A DNA stretch of 64,000 nt, taken from the NCBI RefSeq assembly GCF_029016485.1, contig NZ_CP092106.1, forward strand, positions 2,294,001 through 2,358,000, read 5' to 3'. Both the position numbers and the translations under genes were made by a program. The stretch comes from Vibrio sp. JC009. GTDB taxonomy: Bacteria; Pseudomonadota; Gammaproteobacteria; Enterobacterales; Vibrionaceae. This document shows positions 1-8,886 of the stretch, in pieces. Every line of letters starts with the position of its first letter. Position 1 is the first letter of the stretch. The notes beneath the pieces were generated by a model. The model saw only the letters and a program-made list of their open reading frames with translations, searched no databases and had not been told where the DNA came from.

Positions 1-2
1 CT

Positions 3-698
3 CAGGGACTTAACTGCGTCCAGTTAGATGTAACCGATCCTGAATCTATTCATAACGCCTTAAATGAAACTCTGAAGATCACCGGGGGCACGCTGGATGC
101 CCTATTCAACAACGCCGCGTACGGTCAGACCGGAGCAATTGAAGACCTGCCAACCGATGCGCTACGGGCACAGTTTGAGACGAATGTCTTCGGCTGGCAT
201 GAGCTGACAAAAGCAGTCATCCCGCTCATGCTTAAGCAGGGAAAAGGAAAGATTATCCAGAACAGCTCTGTTTTAGGACTTGTCGCTATGAAATATCGCG
301 GAGCCTACAACTCAAGTAAATTTGCCCTTGAAGGCTATACAGATACACTCCGGCTTGAACTGATGGATACCGACATCTCCGTTAGCCTTATAGAGCCGGG
401 GCCTATCGTCAGTAAGTTCAGGGAAAATGCACTGCGCATGTTCAACCTTAATATAGATATGGAACACTCACGGCATAAAAGCAGCTATCAGAATACAATT
501 GAAAGACTGGGCAAGAAATCACCTTCCAATCGTTTTACTCTTCCGCCAGAAGCAGTTTTAAAACCTCTGATTCATATTCTGGAAAATGATAGACCCAAGC
601 CGCGATATTACGTCACTCAACCAACTTATCTTTTCGGCTTTTTACGCAGAATTCTTCCGGTCAAAACCCTCGACCGCATACTGGTGAAAAGTGACTAG
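3..698 (+). CDS. Short-chain dehydrogenase/reductase (5' end outside window)
   Basis: This is the 3' part of an SDR-family NAD(P)-dependent oxidoreductase. The frame is open from the first bases of the window, so the N-terminal Rossmann glycine motif lies outside. Visible family marks are the NNAAYG structural motif, the catalytic serine in the QNSSVLG stretch, and the YxxxK catalytic pair in YNSSK, followed by EPGPI, the usual PG motif after the active site. The C-terminal extension of about 100 residues resembles SDRs of the YbbO type. The substrate cannot be told from the sequence. The next clear gene is cnoX; in E. coli ybbO and ybbN are also neighbours, which supports a YbbO-like identity as inference. 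Confidence 0.85.
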   Translation, partial: QGLNCVQLDVTDPESIHNALNETLKITGGTLDALFNNAAYGQTGAIEDLPTDALRAQFETNVFGWHELTKAVIPLMLKQGKGKIIQNSSVLGLVAMKYRGAYNSSKFALEGYTDTLRLELMDTDISVSLIEPGPIVSKFRENALRMFNLNIDMEHSRHKSSYQNTIERLGKKSPSNRFTLPPEAVLKPLIHILENDRPKPRYYVTQPTYLFGFLRRILPVKTLDRILVKSD

Positions 699-786
699 AA
701 ACATTGCACTGATGTCATAAAATAGTCACAAACTGCTATTAAAGTAAGCAACCTGACTCGTACAGATCGTGTAATCAGGTAATGCA

Positions 787-852
787 ATGACATTAAACCA
801 ACTGAATCTGCTTGGTTTAGGTGTTGCACTGATATGGATATTGGCGCTGTAA
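787..852 (+). CDS. Possible 21-residue hydrophobic small protein
   Basis: A 22-codon ATG frame encodes one hydrophobic stretch rich in Leu, Ile and Val with a single Trp, as in single-span membrane peptides. A weak ribosome-binding site (AGGT, about 8 bases upstream) precedes it, and a strong hairpin with AACACCCC/GGGGTGTT arms follows within 50 bases. It lies between the SDR gene and cnoX on the same strand. Nothing else in the interval looks coding. I do not recognise a family, and a frame this short can arise by chance, so this is a candidate only. Confidence 0.25.
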   Translation: MTLNQLNLLGLGVALIWILAL

Positions 853-873
853 CACCTTAGTTCGACCAGCCTG

Positions 874-901
874 GAAAACACCCCAATGGATGCAGGGGTG
901 T
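874..901 (+). terminator. Hairpin between SDR gene and cnoX
   Basis: Arms AACACCCC and GGGGTGTT enclose a loop of about 10 bases. There is only a short T run after it, so it may be a weak terminator or an RNA-stability hairpin for the upstream transcript. Confidence 0.45.
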
Positions 902-993
902 TTGGCCGTTCCCGATTTAAATCCGCTTTTCACTTGATAATTCTGACTATCGACCCTATTTACCTGTTATAAATTGATAGTAAGGAACTTCTC

Positions 994-1848
994 ATGCAGC
1001 CTGAGTTCATCGTCGAGTTAAATGAACAAAACTTTCGTCCTGTGCTGGAAAGCTCACTGGAAAAACCTGTCCTGATCCACTTCTGGGCACCAATGAGCCC
1101 TGAAAGCGCAGATATTATCCCGCAGCTACAAAATCTGGCTCAGCAATATGCCGGTGCCTTTACTCTGGCGTTGTTGAACTGCGAGCAGGAGCAGGCTATC
1201 GCAGGGCAGTTTGGTGTTCAGGCGCTTCCTACTATCGCACTGTTTGCAAACGGTCAGCCTATTGACGGCTTAGGAGGCCCTCAGACCATTGAAGCCATCA
1301 CTGAAATGCTGACCAAGCACCTGCCAAGTCAGGACGAAATGACATTCCAGGCGGCGCATGCAAAATTGCAGGAAGGGGCTCATAGCGAAGCTCTGTCACT
1401 TATCAGTACGCTAACTGAAGAGTTCTCCACCAAAGCGGAAGTTAAGCTGATTAAGGCCGACTGCCTGCTGGAAACCCTGCAATTTGATCAGGCGAAAGAG
1501 CTGCTTAGCCATATCCCACTGGAGTATCAGGACAACTATTACAAAGGCCTGATAGCCAAACTGGAACTGCACGAACAGGCCAAAGACAGCCCGGAGATCC
1601 AGGCTCTGGAAGCGAAACATGCTGCTGCGCCTGAAGATGCAGCGGTCGCCACAGAGCTTGCCCTGCAATACCACCAGAGCGGAAGAAGCGAAGAGGCACT
1701 GGAGTTGCTCTGGCGCTATCTGATGAAAGATCTGAACAGCCTGGATGGAGAGATGAAAAAATCCTTTATGGACATCCTTTCTGCCTTAGGTCAGGGCAAT
1801 CCGGTAGCGGGTAAATACCGCAGGCAACTCTACTCCCTTCTTTACTGA
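994..1848 (+). CDS. cnoX: Co-chaperone CnoX/YbbN: thioredoxin-like domain plus TPR repeats
   Basis: At 284 residues this is the usual length of YbbN/CnoX, a holdase that protects proteins under oxidative (chlorine) stress and passes them to GroEL or DnaK. Residues about 1-110 form a thioredoxin fold ([13 protein letters not shown], then the cis-proline segment ALPTIALF). The active-site position reads APMSPES with no cysteine, so this copy cannot do dithiol chemistry there; family members vary at this point. Residues about 120-284 are helical TPR-like repeats with the [18 protein letters not shown] pattern. The ATG is preceded by AAGGA. A rho-independent terminator follows directly, so it appears to be transcribed alone or with the upstream SDR gene. 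Confidence 0.9.
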   Translation: MQPEFIVELNEQNFRPVLESSLEKPVLIHFWAPMSPESADIIPQLQNLAQQYAGAFTLALLNCEQEQAIAGQFGVQALPTIALFANGQPIDGLGGPQTIEAITEMLTKHLPSQDEMTFQAAHAKLQEGAHSEALSLISTLTEEFSTKAEVKLIKADCLLETLQFDQAKELLSHIPLEYQDNYYKGLIAKLELHEQAKDSPEIQALEAKHAAAPEDAAVATELALQYHQSGRSEEALELLWRYLMKDLNSLDGEMKKSFMDILSALGQGNPVAGKYRRQLYSLLY

Positions 1849-1857
1849 TTTTGACTA

Positions 1858-1883
1858 AACCGGGCATTGCCCGGTTTTTTTAA
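1858..1883 (+). terminator. Rho-independent terminator after cnoX
   Basis: A CCGGGC/GCCCGG stem with the short loop ATT is followed by seven T residues, just after the cnoX stop codon. Confidence 0.85.
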
Positions 1884-2109
1884 TCCGCGCTTTACTTTCC
1901 GGTCACCACCCACTTCATGTAGACCGTGATCTCATAAATGAGCATCACCACTTATTTGTAGTATTTTATTATGTTATGTTTATTTGCGTTTTCATAGTAG
2001 ATAGCCAAACCCCTACATGGCCGCTGCTATAACGAACTATTTACAATAATTACGTACCCTACCCAAATGGACTAGTAATACAAATTATTCACTGAACTGA
2101 TAAAAACGG

Positions 2110-3645
2110 ATGAAAGGTCTAATGAAAAATTTCAAATTAAAAAGCTTCTTAGCTACATCAGTTGTTGTTGCACTAATGAGTGGCTGTCAAAGAAGCTCAG
2201 TGCTTACTCCTGTTGATATTTCAGCGAGCTCACATGATGGTAATGTACCGAGACTTCTTTTTGACCAAGATATTACCTCCCGTTGGTCTGCAAATGGCGA
2301 CGGCGAATGGGCGATGTATGACTATGGTTCAGTGCATGAATTTAATGCAGTTCAAGCCTCATTCAGCAAGGGTAATAAACGTGTTACCACATTTGACTTG
2401 CTGGTCAGTGAAGATGGTACCGACTGGATCGCTGTATTAGAAGGTCAGAAAAGCTCGGGCAAAATGATCGGCCTGGAGCGTTTTGAATTCGCACCAGTAA
2501 AGGCTCGCTACATTAAATTCGTTGGTCATGGTAATACCAAAAACAGTTGGAACTCTGTAACGGAGCTTGCTGCTGTCAATTGTAGTATTGATGAGTGTCC
2601 GGATACCCATAAACCAACAGACGAAGTGCTGGCTGCCGAGAAAATCCTCATTGCCGAAATGAAAGCGGCCCAGAAGGCATGGAAAGCAACACGTAAGAAC
2701 CTTCGTAAAGGTGACTTTGGTGCACCTGCTGTCTACCCGTGTGACAATGGTGTCGTATGTGAAACCAGCAAAGCTTTGCCGGTTCCAGCCATTCCTGAAA
2801 CGCCAGAAGCGGGTAAAGCGCCAAGTGACAACTTCGACTTAACTCAGTGGTATCTGTCACAACCCTTTGACCATGATAAGAATGGTAAACCAGATGATGT
2901 AGACGAGTGGGATCTGGCAAACGGCTACCAGCACCCTGAAGTTTTCTACACTGCTGACGACGGCGGAATGGTATTTAAGAGCTATGTGAAAGGTGTCCGT
3001 ACCTCTAAAAAAACCAAATACGCCCGTACGGAGCTGCGTGAAATGCTTCGCCGTGGTGACGAAACCATTGACCGTCAGGGTGTAAATGCCAACAACTGGG
3101 TATTCAGTTCATCACCGGTAGAAGATCTGAAGGCGGCCGGTGCGATTGACGGTACGCTGGAAGCGACACTTAAGATTGACCATACAACCACAACAGGCCA
3201 GGTCCATGAAGTGGGTCGTTTTATCATAGGTCAGATTCATGATAAGGATGATGAACCAATCCGCCTTTACTACCGTAAGCTGCCAAACCACGCAACGGGC
3301 ACCGTCTACTTTGCACATGAAAACACCAACAAGGGTACAGATATCTACTACAACCTGGTCGGAGATATGACAGGTGAAATTGGTGATAAAGGTATCGCTC
3401 TGGGTGAGAAGTTTAGCTACAAGATCGATGTAAAAGGCAACACCATGACGGTAACACTGAAGCGTGAAGGTCATGACGATGTGGTTCAGGTCGTTGATAT
3501 GAGTGAAAGTGGCTATGACCAGGGTGGTCGTTACATGTACTTTAAAGCGGGTGCATACAACCAGAATACCAACGGTGATATGGACGACTACGTTCAGGCA
3601 ACATTCTACAAGCTACAGGCTACGCACGATCAATACAAAGGCTAA
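2110..3645 (+). CDS. Alginate lyase, PL7 family, lipoprotein with N-terminal F5/8-type (CBM32-like) domain
   Basis: This 511-residue secreted enzyme probably cleaves alginate by beta-elimination. The N-terminus is a lipoprotein signal with lipobox LMSGC (Cys about 26), so it is likely anchored in the outer membrane. Residues about 35-155 look like a discoidin/F5-8C sugar-binding module (DQDITSRWSANGDGEWAMYD, then an RYIKFVGHG strand). A linker rich in A, K and P leads to the PL7 catalytic domain (about 240-511), which has the three family signatures: RTELREM, the QIH segment in FIIGQIHD, and YFKAGAYNQ near the end. The Arg, Gln-His and Tyr of these motifs are the known PL7 catalytic set. The gene has its own terminator. 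A second in-frame ATG lies 4 codons on. Gene position near an AlgQ-like importer supports an alginate role. Confidence 0.93.
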   Translation: MKGLMKNFKLKSFLATSVVVALMSGCQRSSVLTPVDISASSHDGNVPRLLFDQDITSRWSANGDGEWAMYDYGSVHEFNAVQASFSKGNKRVTTFDLLVSEDGTDWIAVLEGQKSSGKMIGLERFEFAPVKARYIKFVGHGNTKNSWNSVTELAAVNCSIDECPDTHKPTDEVLAAEKILIAEMKAAQKAWKATRKNLRKGDFGAPAVYPCDNGVVCETSKALPVPAIPETPEAGKAPSDNFDLTQWYLSQPFDHDKNGKPDDVDEWDLANGYQHPEVFYTADDGGMVFKSYVKGVRTSKKTKYARTELREMLRRGDETIDRQGVNANNWVFSSSPVEDLKAAGAIDGTLEATLKIDHTTTTGQVHEVGRFIIGQIHDKDDEPIRLYYRKLPNHATGTVYFAHENTNKGTDIYYNLVGDMTGEIGDKGIALGEKFSYKIDVKGNTMTVTLKREGHDDVVQVVDMSESGYDQGGRYMYFKAGAYNQNTNGDMDDYVQATFYKLQATHDQYKG

Positions 3646-3665
3646 ATGCTAACGCTTTAACCTGA

Positions 3666-3697
3666 GGAAAACCTCCAACACTGTTTGGAGGTTTTTT
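3666..3697 (+). terminator. Rho-independent terminator after the alginate lyase
   Basis: AAAACCTCCAA and TTTGGAGGTTTT arms with a 5-base loop, ending in a T run. Confidence 0.88.
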
Positions 3698-3859
3698 CTG
3701 GCAGTTATCTGAATTAACCAGGGGGAGCATCATCCACCCGGTTAAAAAACAGACGCCGCAAAAGTATTTGTGTTATTATATGCTCAATAATTTCATATCA
3801 AAACCATTCAAACGTTCAGCCGGTTTTTACGTTTCTTTTTCTGTTTGATTGGTGGAGTG

Positions 3860-4816
3860 ATGACACAAGCAATAATATTTTTAATTATAGGGTTATGTCT
3901 GTTGGTATGGAGTGCGGACAGGCTGGTTTACGGCGCTGCCGCTTTGGCTAATAATTTCGGAATTCCATCGCTGGTGATAGGTATGACGATCTTAGCAATG
4001 GGTTCTTCTGCTCCGGAGATGGTGGTTTCCGCTAACGCCGCGCTGGATGGAAAAACCAACACCGCCATTGGTAATGTCCTGGGCTCGAATATCGCCAATA
4101 TCGCTTTAATATTAGGGTTTACGGCACTGTTTAAGCCATTAAGCATCAGCTCCGGGATCGTCAAACGGGAACTGCCAATTATGATGGCTGTGACTCTGTT
4201 CGCCGGCGTTCTGCTTTGGGATAGTTACCTGGAGGTATACGAAGGAATCTCTCTGCTTATACTCTTCTTTGCTTTTCTGTACAGCATGTACCGGATTGGT
4301 AAAAAAGAGGCGCCGGATTCAGAAAGCGAAGAAGACTCTGAAATACCCGAGGGCGTGTCCAGCCCCCGCGCACTGTTTTGGGTGGTTTTAGGTTTGGTTG
4401 TGCTGCCTTACTCAGCTGATCTTATGGTGGAGTCTGCGGTAACAATTGCCACTTTTCTTGGGATGAGTGACCTGGTGATTGGCCTTACCATTATTGCCAT
4501 CGGAACCAGCCTGCCGGAACTCGCCGCCTCTATGGCCGGGGTGATTAAAGGTGAGCATGATATGGCGATCGGCAACGTCATTGGCTCTAACATATTTAAT
4601 ATTCTGGCTGTGATGGGCATTCCGGCTCTGATCAATCCAAGCGAATTAAGTGTGTTTGTCATGCAGCGAGATTTTACCATTATGCTGGTGATCTCTTTGC
4701 TGCTCGTGGTATTGACGCTAAGCAAAACCCAGGTCATAGGTCGCAGTAAAGGGCTGTTTCTGGTACTGCTCTTTTTAGGTTATCAGGGCTATCTGTTTCA
4801 TAACATCGCAGGCTAA
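3860..4816 (+). CDS. yrbG: Calcium/sodium antiporter, YrbG family
   Basis: This is an inner-membrane cation/Ca2+ exchanger of about 318 residues, the family's usual length, with two homologous halves. The first half has GMTILAMGSSAPE and GNVLGSNIANI; the second has GLTIIAIGTSLPE and GNVIGSNIFNI. These are the alpha-repeat motifs that form the ion-binding site. An acidic cytoplasmic loop (SESEEDSEIPEG) separates the halves. The frame extends 5 codons upstream to a TTG, but MTQAIIFLIIGLCLL matches the usual start of the family, so the ATG was chosen; GGTGGAG lies very close upstream, which leaves the start slightly uncertain. Its link to the alginate genes may be only positional, although alginate gels carry Ca2+. 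Confidence 0.9.
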   Translation: MTQAIIFLIIGLCLLVWSADRLVYGAAALANNFGIPSLVIGMTILAMGSSAPEMVVSANAALDGKTNTAIGNVLGSNIANIALILGFTALFKPLSISSGIVKRELPIMMAVTLFAGVLLWDSYLEVYEGISLLILFFAFLYSMYRIGKKEAPDSESEEDSEIPEGVSSPRALFWVVLGLVVLPYSADLMVESAVTIATFLGMSDLVIGLTIIAIGTSLPELAASMAGVIKGEHDMAIGNVIGSNIFNILAVMGIPALINPSELSVFVMQRDFTIMLVISLLLVVLTLSKTQVIGRSKGLFLVLLFLGYQGYLFHNIAG

Positions 4817-4827
4817 TCTTTGAGTTT

Positions 4828-4862
4828 AAAAAAACCGGGGCAACTGACGCCCCGGTTTTTTA
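4828..4862. terminator. Bidirectional terminator between antiporter and chemoreceptor genes
   Basis: A CCGGGGC/GCCCCGG stem is flanked by an A run on one side and a T run on the other. It can stop transcription from both converging genes. Confidence 0.85.
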
Positions 4863-4896
4863 TATCGAATGCCTGAGAAAGAGCGTAATAAGCCTT

Positions 4897-6900
4897 CTAT
4901 GCAAGCTTGAATTGTGAAATAAGTTCCGATTGGGTAACAGAAAGGTCACGCAATGACTGGCTGTTTTGCGTTGAAATGCGGGTACTGTCTGCGATGTTAG
5001 AGGCAACCTCAGAGATTTGAACAATATTACTGGTGACCTCTTTGGTTACAGAATCCTGCTCGATAGAGGTCTGGGCAATGGAACGGCTCATCTCATCAAT
5101 AATGTATAATTTGTCGACCATTTCCGCCAGAGAGTCATGACTGACGTTGATAAGTTCAACAGAGTCTCCCGCTTGCTCAACATTGGTTTGCACTATCCCA
5201 ACCGCATCTTTTGATTTTGACTGCAGGCTTTCAATCATAATACTGATCTCATTTGCAGAGTCCTGAGTACGCGTGGCTAAAGAACGGACTTCGTCAGCAA
5301 CAACCGCAAACCCGCGTCCATGTTCCCCTGCGCGTGCAGCCTCAATCGCTGCATTGAGAGCAAGCAGGTTAGTCTGCTCACTAATCGACTGGATCACCAT
5401 CAAAATGGTATCAATTTCCCGCGATTGTGCAGACAGCTCTTCAATTACTTTACTGGCTTGCGCCAGCGAAGTCTGTAACTGAGTCACTGACTCAACGTTG
5501 CTTTGCATATTCTGCATATTGCCTGACGCTAAACTGACAACACTTCCTATCGCTTCACTGGAATCATCCGCATTTTTGGCCGCCTGATTGACCGATTGTT
5601 CCATCTGAGTCACCGCCGTCGCGATTGTCTGAGTACGGATTTGTTGGGTTTCGATTTTCTCGGCTATCGATTTGCCTTGCTCCAGCCCCTGCAATGCCAC
5701 GTTATTCACCCTGTCATCGGTGAACTTAATCTCCTCAACAACGTTTTTTAGCTTGATCGCGAGCTGGTTAATGCTCTGAGATATTTCACCAAATTCCGAC
5801 TTAAATTCCTTTTGAATAAGGTAACTTAAATCCCCTGCTGCAAGCTTGCCTAACGCTCGCTTAATTTCGCTGAGTGGCTGGCGGATAGCCCGAACCATAC
5901 TGAATGTCACCACTAATGCGATAACGATAGTTGCCAGTAGCAGGGATCGGTTCAATAATGATGAATTGGCATTGGAAGCTCTGGCTTCCTGCAATGCGAG
6001 CGCAGCTTTTTCTCGTATTGTGGAGACCATTGAAGCGGTAAGCTCCATGGAGTCAGCAACAATGGATGCTTGTTGAGCCAACATCTCGGTACTGCGTTGA
6101 TTGCTGCTAATATATAGCTTGTGCTGATTTAACAGCTTGCTCTTATCCGTGATCTGCTGCTCCAGCTCAGAAAAATAGGACTCCAGGCTCTCTTTGCCTG
6201 CCGGGTATTTATCATAAACCCGGGCCACTTTTTGGGATACTTGCGTAAACCCTTTCGTGAGTGCTTCATCTATTGTATTCAGTTTGTCTAACCGGGTAAC
6301 GCCAAGCAATTCCGTAAGATAATTAGCCAGAACATTGGACTCCTTTTGCACAAACTGCATTGTCCAGGCCACGGACTTTCCTTCACCCAGTTTTGCTTGC
6401 GCTATAACATCTTCAATGCTGGAATTAAAGTACTCCCACACTTCCATAAAACCGGTGAGCTCTTTTGCCGCAAGCTGTTGAGCAATCAAGCGCTTATCAT
6501 GTAGCAAAACATGCTGGTTCGCCAGCAGGATGACCCGGCTTATCTGAGCGTCAATGTCTTGCAGCTTAGACCTTAGTTCCGGGAAGTTTTCCGTTTGCTG
6601 AAACAAGTGGTCGTAGCCTGCCTGATACAAGTCTATCGCGTCAGATATCTGATCAGCGAAATAAGTGCGTCTCTCTTCATCGCGTTCGTTAGCATGCAGC
6701 AAGGTTAAGCGGTTAATACTTTGCAGTTCAGAGCTCAGTTCTAAACTTTGGTCGAGAAGGTGCGTATAAGTTGATGCACTAAGTTCCAGTTGCTCTTCCA
6801 TATTGGACTGAGACATGGAGGCACTGAGGCTCAGTGTAACTGCACAAACGGTAACTAGCATAAAGCCGATCACAATGCGTTGGATAAGGGTTATTTTCAC
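4897..6900 (-). CDS. Methyl-accepting chemotaxis protein
   Basis: This is a transmembrane chemoreceptor of 667 residues. TM1 lies at about 8-30. A periplasmic helical sensor of about 285 residues follows, then TM2 at about 315-337 ([16 protein letters not shown]), a HAMP domain ([21 protein letters not shown]), and a long cytoplasmic coiled coil. The hairpin tip that binds CheA/CheW is intact ([19 protein letters not shown] followed by [15 protein letters not shown], about 515-545). The start is GTG, with AAGGAT about 8 bases upstream. The sensor is a long helical-bundle type with no ligand-identifying motif that I can see. It lies between the alginate lyase and the putative alginate importer, so sensing of that substrate is possible but unproven. 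Confidence 0.93.
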   Translation of the reverse strand: MKITLIQRIVIGFMLVTVCAVTLSLSASMSQSNMEEQLELSASTYTHLLDQSLELSSELQSINRLTLLHANERDEERRTYFADQISDAIDLYQAGYDHLFQQTENFPELRSKLQDIDAQISRVILLANQHVLLHDKRLIAQQLAAKELTGFMEVWEYFNSSIEDVIAQAKLGEGKSVAWTMQFVQKESNVLANYLTELLGVTRLDKLNTIDEALTKGFTQVSQKVARVYDKYPAGKESLESYFSELEQQITDKSKLLNQHKLYISSNQRSTEMLAQQASIVADSMELTASMVSTIREKAALALQEARASNANSSLLNRSLLLATIVIALVVTFSMVRAIRQPLSEIKRALGKLAAGDLSYLIQKEFKSEFGEISQSINQLAIKLKNVVEEIKFTDDRVNNVALQGLEQGKSIAEKIETQQIRTQTIATAVTQMEQSVNQAAKNADDSSEAIGSVVSLASGNMQNMQSNVESVTQLQTSLAQASKVIEELSAQSREIDTILMVIQSISEQTNLLALNAAIEAARAGEHGRGFAVVADEVRSLATRTQDSANEISIMIESLQSKSKDAVGIVQTNVEQAGDSVELINVSHDSLAEMVDKLYIIDEMSRSIAQTSIEQDSVTKEVTSNIVQISEVASNIADSTRISTQNSQSLRDLSVTQSELISQFKLA

Positions 6901-7508
6901 AGCTACTATCCTTATTTTTTATTACATTGAACACTGAATATCGAGACTATCGTATTACAAATAAAACCAATTTATGCTTGTGTACAGAGGGATACAGAAA
7001 CCAAAATCCACGATATCAGGTAAATCTAAAAAACTATAATGTATTAATAAATTACATTATAGCTAGGATTTTATGTGCTAATGCAATGCGTGACCAGAAG
7101 AAAACCGGACATTTAATGTGCTCCAGGTGGCAAAATTGTGATTTTATTTCAGCAACAAAAGCTCGTTAGTTAAGCAGATCACATTCAGGTGCGGGTTCGC
7201 CACCCTTAAATCTAATGACTTATTGTATTATCTGAAAGTCAAAAAAAAGCTCAGAGCTCTATCTATGACGTTACATTTATTCAGGAGAGAGAGGTTGCCA
7301 ATCATGTTCTTTATAGTTGGAACAGTACTAACTTTGTTGCGAAAGAAGCATGTTGCGAGAGATAGCCTTTAATTAATAATACTAAAATACCAACAATCCT
7401 GAGTGCGTAGTTCATTTTACGCTACCTTGCTACTCAATATTTCAGCCATTTCCACCTGAATTCAGCATAGCTCACATTAATTTTCCAGAATTACTTTATT
7501 CACACCAA

Positions 7509-7531
7509 TTTTGTGTCCATTTTACACAAAA
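7509..7531. promoter_or_regulatory. Palindrome TTTTGTGT-N7-ACACAAAA
   Basis: Perfect 8-base arms are separated by 7 bases, about 250 bases upstream of the importer operon. This is the shape of a dimeric repressor or activator site. The regulator cannot be named; the arms resemble CRP half-sites only in part. Confidence 0.4.
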
Positions 7532-7718
7532 TAACCATAACCCATTGATATATAGATATTTTGCTATTAATGCTTTTATATAAAGATGATATCGAAAAAG
7601 TTTGATCGCAAGCACATAAGCAGGGTTTTATAGTCTCGAATAATGACCTAGTTCAAATTAGCGACATACAAATATTTACTTTTCCCCTTAGCGTGCTTCA
7701 ATTAGCCATATAATCTTA

Positions 7719-7743
7719 TTGTCATACAATATATGTATGGCAA
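7719..7743. promoter_or_regulatory. Operator-like palindrome in front of the importer operon
   Basis: Left arm TTGTCATACA and right arm TGTATGGCAA (reverse complement TTGCCATACA) flank an ATATA centre. The arms differ at one position in ten. The site ends 34 bases before the first importer codon, where a repressor would block transcription. The shape fits GntR-family operators, but that assignment is inference. Confidence 0.55.
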
Positions 7744-7777
7744 AGCCTCCCAAAATCTTTGACACAATGGAGTTCAT

Positions 7778-8872
7778 ATGTCGGGTGTTAAGTTAGAAAG
7801 TATCGTGAAAAGTTATGGTGACATGACCGTTGTGCATGGTATTAACTTAGAGGTTAAACCTCAGGAATTTGTTGTATTAGTTGGTCCTTCAGGATGTGGT
7901 AAATCAACTACTCTACGCATGCTAGCTGGTCTGGAAGAAATTTCAGGTGGGGAAGTTTCTATTGATAACCGTGTGGTGAACAACATTGCTCCGAAAGATC
8001 GTGACGTTGCAATGGTGTTCCAAAACTACGCTCTTTACCCTCACCTAAGCGTTTATGAAAACATCGCCTTTGGTCTTCGTATTCGTAAAGTTGACCGCTA
8101 CGAAATCTCACGCCTTGTGGAAGAGGTAGCCGAGATCCTGGAACTGACTCCTTTACTGGAGCGTCGCCCTGCAGACCTTTCTGGTGGTCAGCGTCAGCGT
8201 GTTGCTATGGGGCGTGCGATTGTTCGCCACCCGAAAGTATTCCTGTTTGATGAACCTCTGTCTAACCTCGATGCAAAGCTCCGTACTCAGATGCGTGCTG
8301 AAATTAAACGTCTTCACTCTCGTCTTGGTGTAACCAGTGTTTACGTTACCCACGATCAGGTTGAAGCGATGACACTTGCTGACCGCATTGTTGTAATGAG
8401 CAATGGTCGTATCGAACAAGTGGGTACGCCAATGGAACTGTTTAACAGCCCGGCAAATACATTTGTTGCAACCTTCATCGGCTCGCCTCCAATGAACCTT
8501 ATCGATGCAAAAGTTTCGCTTTCTGAAAAGGGTCTGTTTGCGGAATTTGATGGTAACCGTGCTGAACTGCCTAAGATTGACCTGCTTAACGATGGTGAAG
8601 AGGTGATCATTGGCATTCGCCCTGAATACATTGACCTTGAACCTGTTGAAGACGCCAGTGCGATTAAAGTGAAGATTGAGCTGGTAGAAACACTGGGCTC
8701 AGAAGCACTACTGCACTGCCACTTTAATGGCAAGCCTTTCGTGATCAAAGCAGAAACTCATGGTCGCATTGACCATCTGGAAAATATCGACACGCTTTAT
8801 TTCCGTAAAGAAGCCATCACGGTTTTCGATAAGAAAACGACTCAGGCTTTAGCTGTTTCTAATAGCCACTAA
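7778..8872 (+). CDS. algS: ABC transporter ATPase of AlgS/MsmX/UgpC type
   Basis: This 364-residue ATPase would energise sugar import. Visible motifs are Walker A GPSGCGKST (about 37-45), the Q-loop in VFQNYALYPHL, signature LSGGQRQRVAMGRA, Walker B VFLFDEP, the D-loop SNLDAKL and switch His in VTHDQVEAMT. A C-terminal regulatory domain of about 120 residues of the TOBE type follows, as in MalK-like proteins. The sequence strongly recalls Sphingomonas AlgS. It is the first gene of a four-gene set with two permeases and a binding protein, 14 bases before the first permease. Some ATPases of this family serve several importers, so the substrate is judged from algQ. Confidence 0.88.
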   Translation: MSGVKLESIVKSYGDMTVVHGINLEVKPQEFVVLVGPSGCGKSTTLRMLAGLEEISGGEVSIDNRVVNNIAPKDRDVAMVFQNYALYPHLSVYENIAFGLRIRKVDRYEISRLVEEVAEILELTPLLERRPADLSGGQRQRVAMGRAIVRHPKVFLFDEPLSNLDAKLRTQMRAEIKRLHSRLGVTSVYVTHDQVEAMTLADRIVVMSNGRIEQVGTPMELFNSPANTFVATFIGSPPMNLIDAKVSLSEKGLFAEFDGNRAELPKIDLLNDGEEVIIGIRPEYIDLEPVEDASAIKVKIELVETLGSEALLHCHFNGKPFVIKAETHGRIDHLENIDTLYFRKEAITVFDKKTTQALAVSNSH

Positions 8873-8886
8873 CCGAGAGCTGCATT

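Larger units (their letters stand above)
6901..7777. other. 877-base AT-rich divergent intergenic region
   Basis: The region between the chemoreceptor (minus) and the importer operon (plus) holds no convincing gene. It contains two palindromes described separately (7509-7531 and 7719-7743) and a 22-codon frame at 7304-7372 behind a purine-rich GGAGAGAGAGG stretch. I could not assign that frame and do not call it as a gene. Its length and two palindromes suggest a regulated promoter region for the importer. Confidence 0.6.

Noticed and set aside
6927..7169. 80-codon frame in the region upstream of the importer
   Set aside because: No ribosome-binding site, odd amino-acid make-up and very AT-rich context; it resembles random open frame.
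7304..7372. 22-codon frame behind a purine-rich stretch
   Set aside because: A ribosome-binding site is possible, but the peptide has no recognisable feature and the length is too short to support a call.
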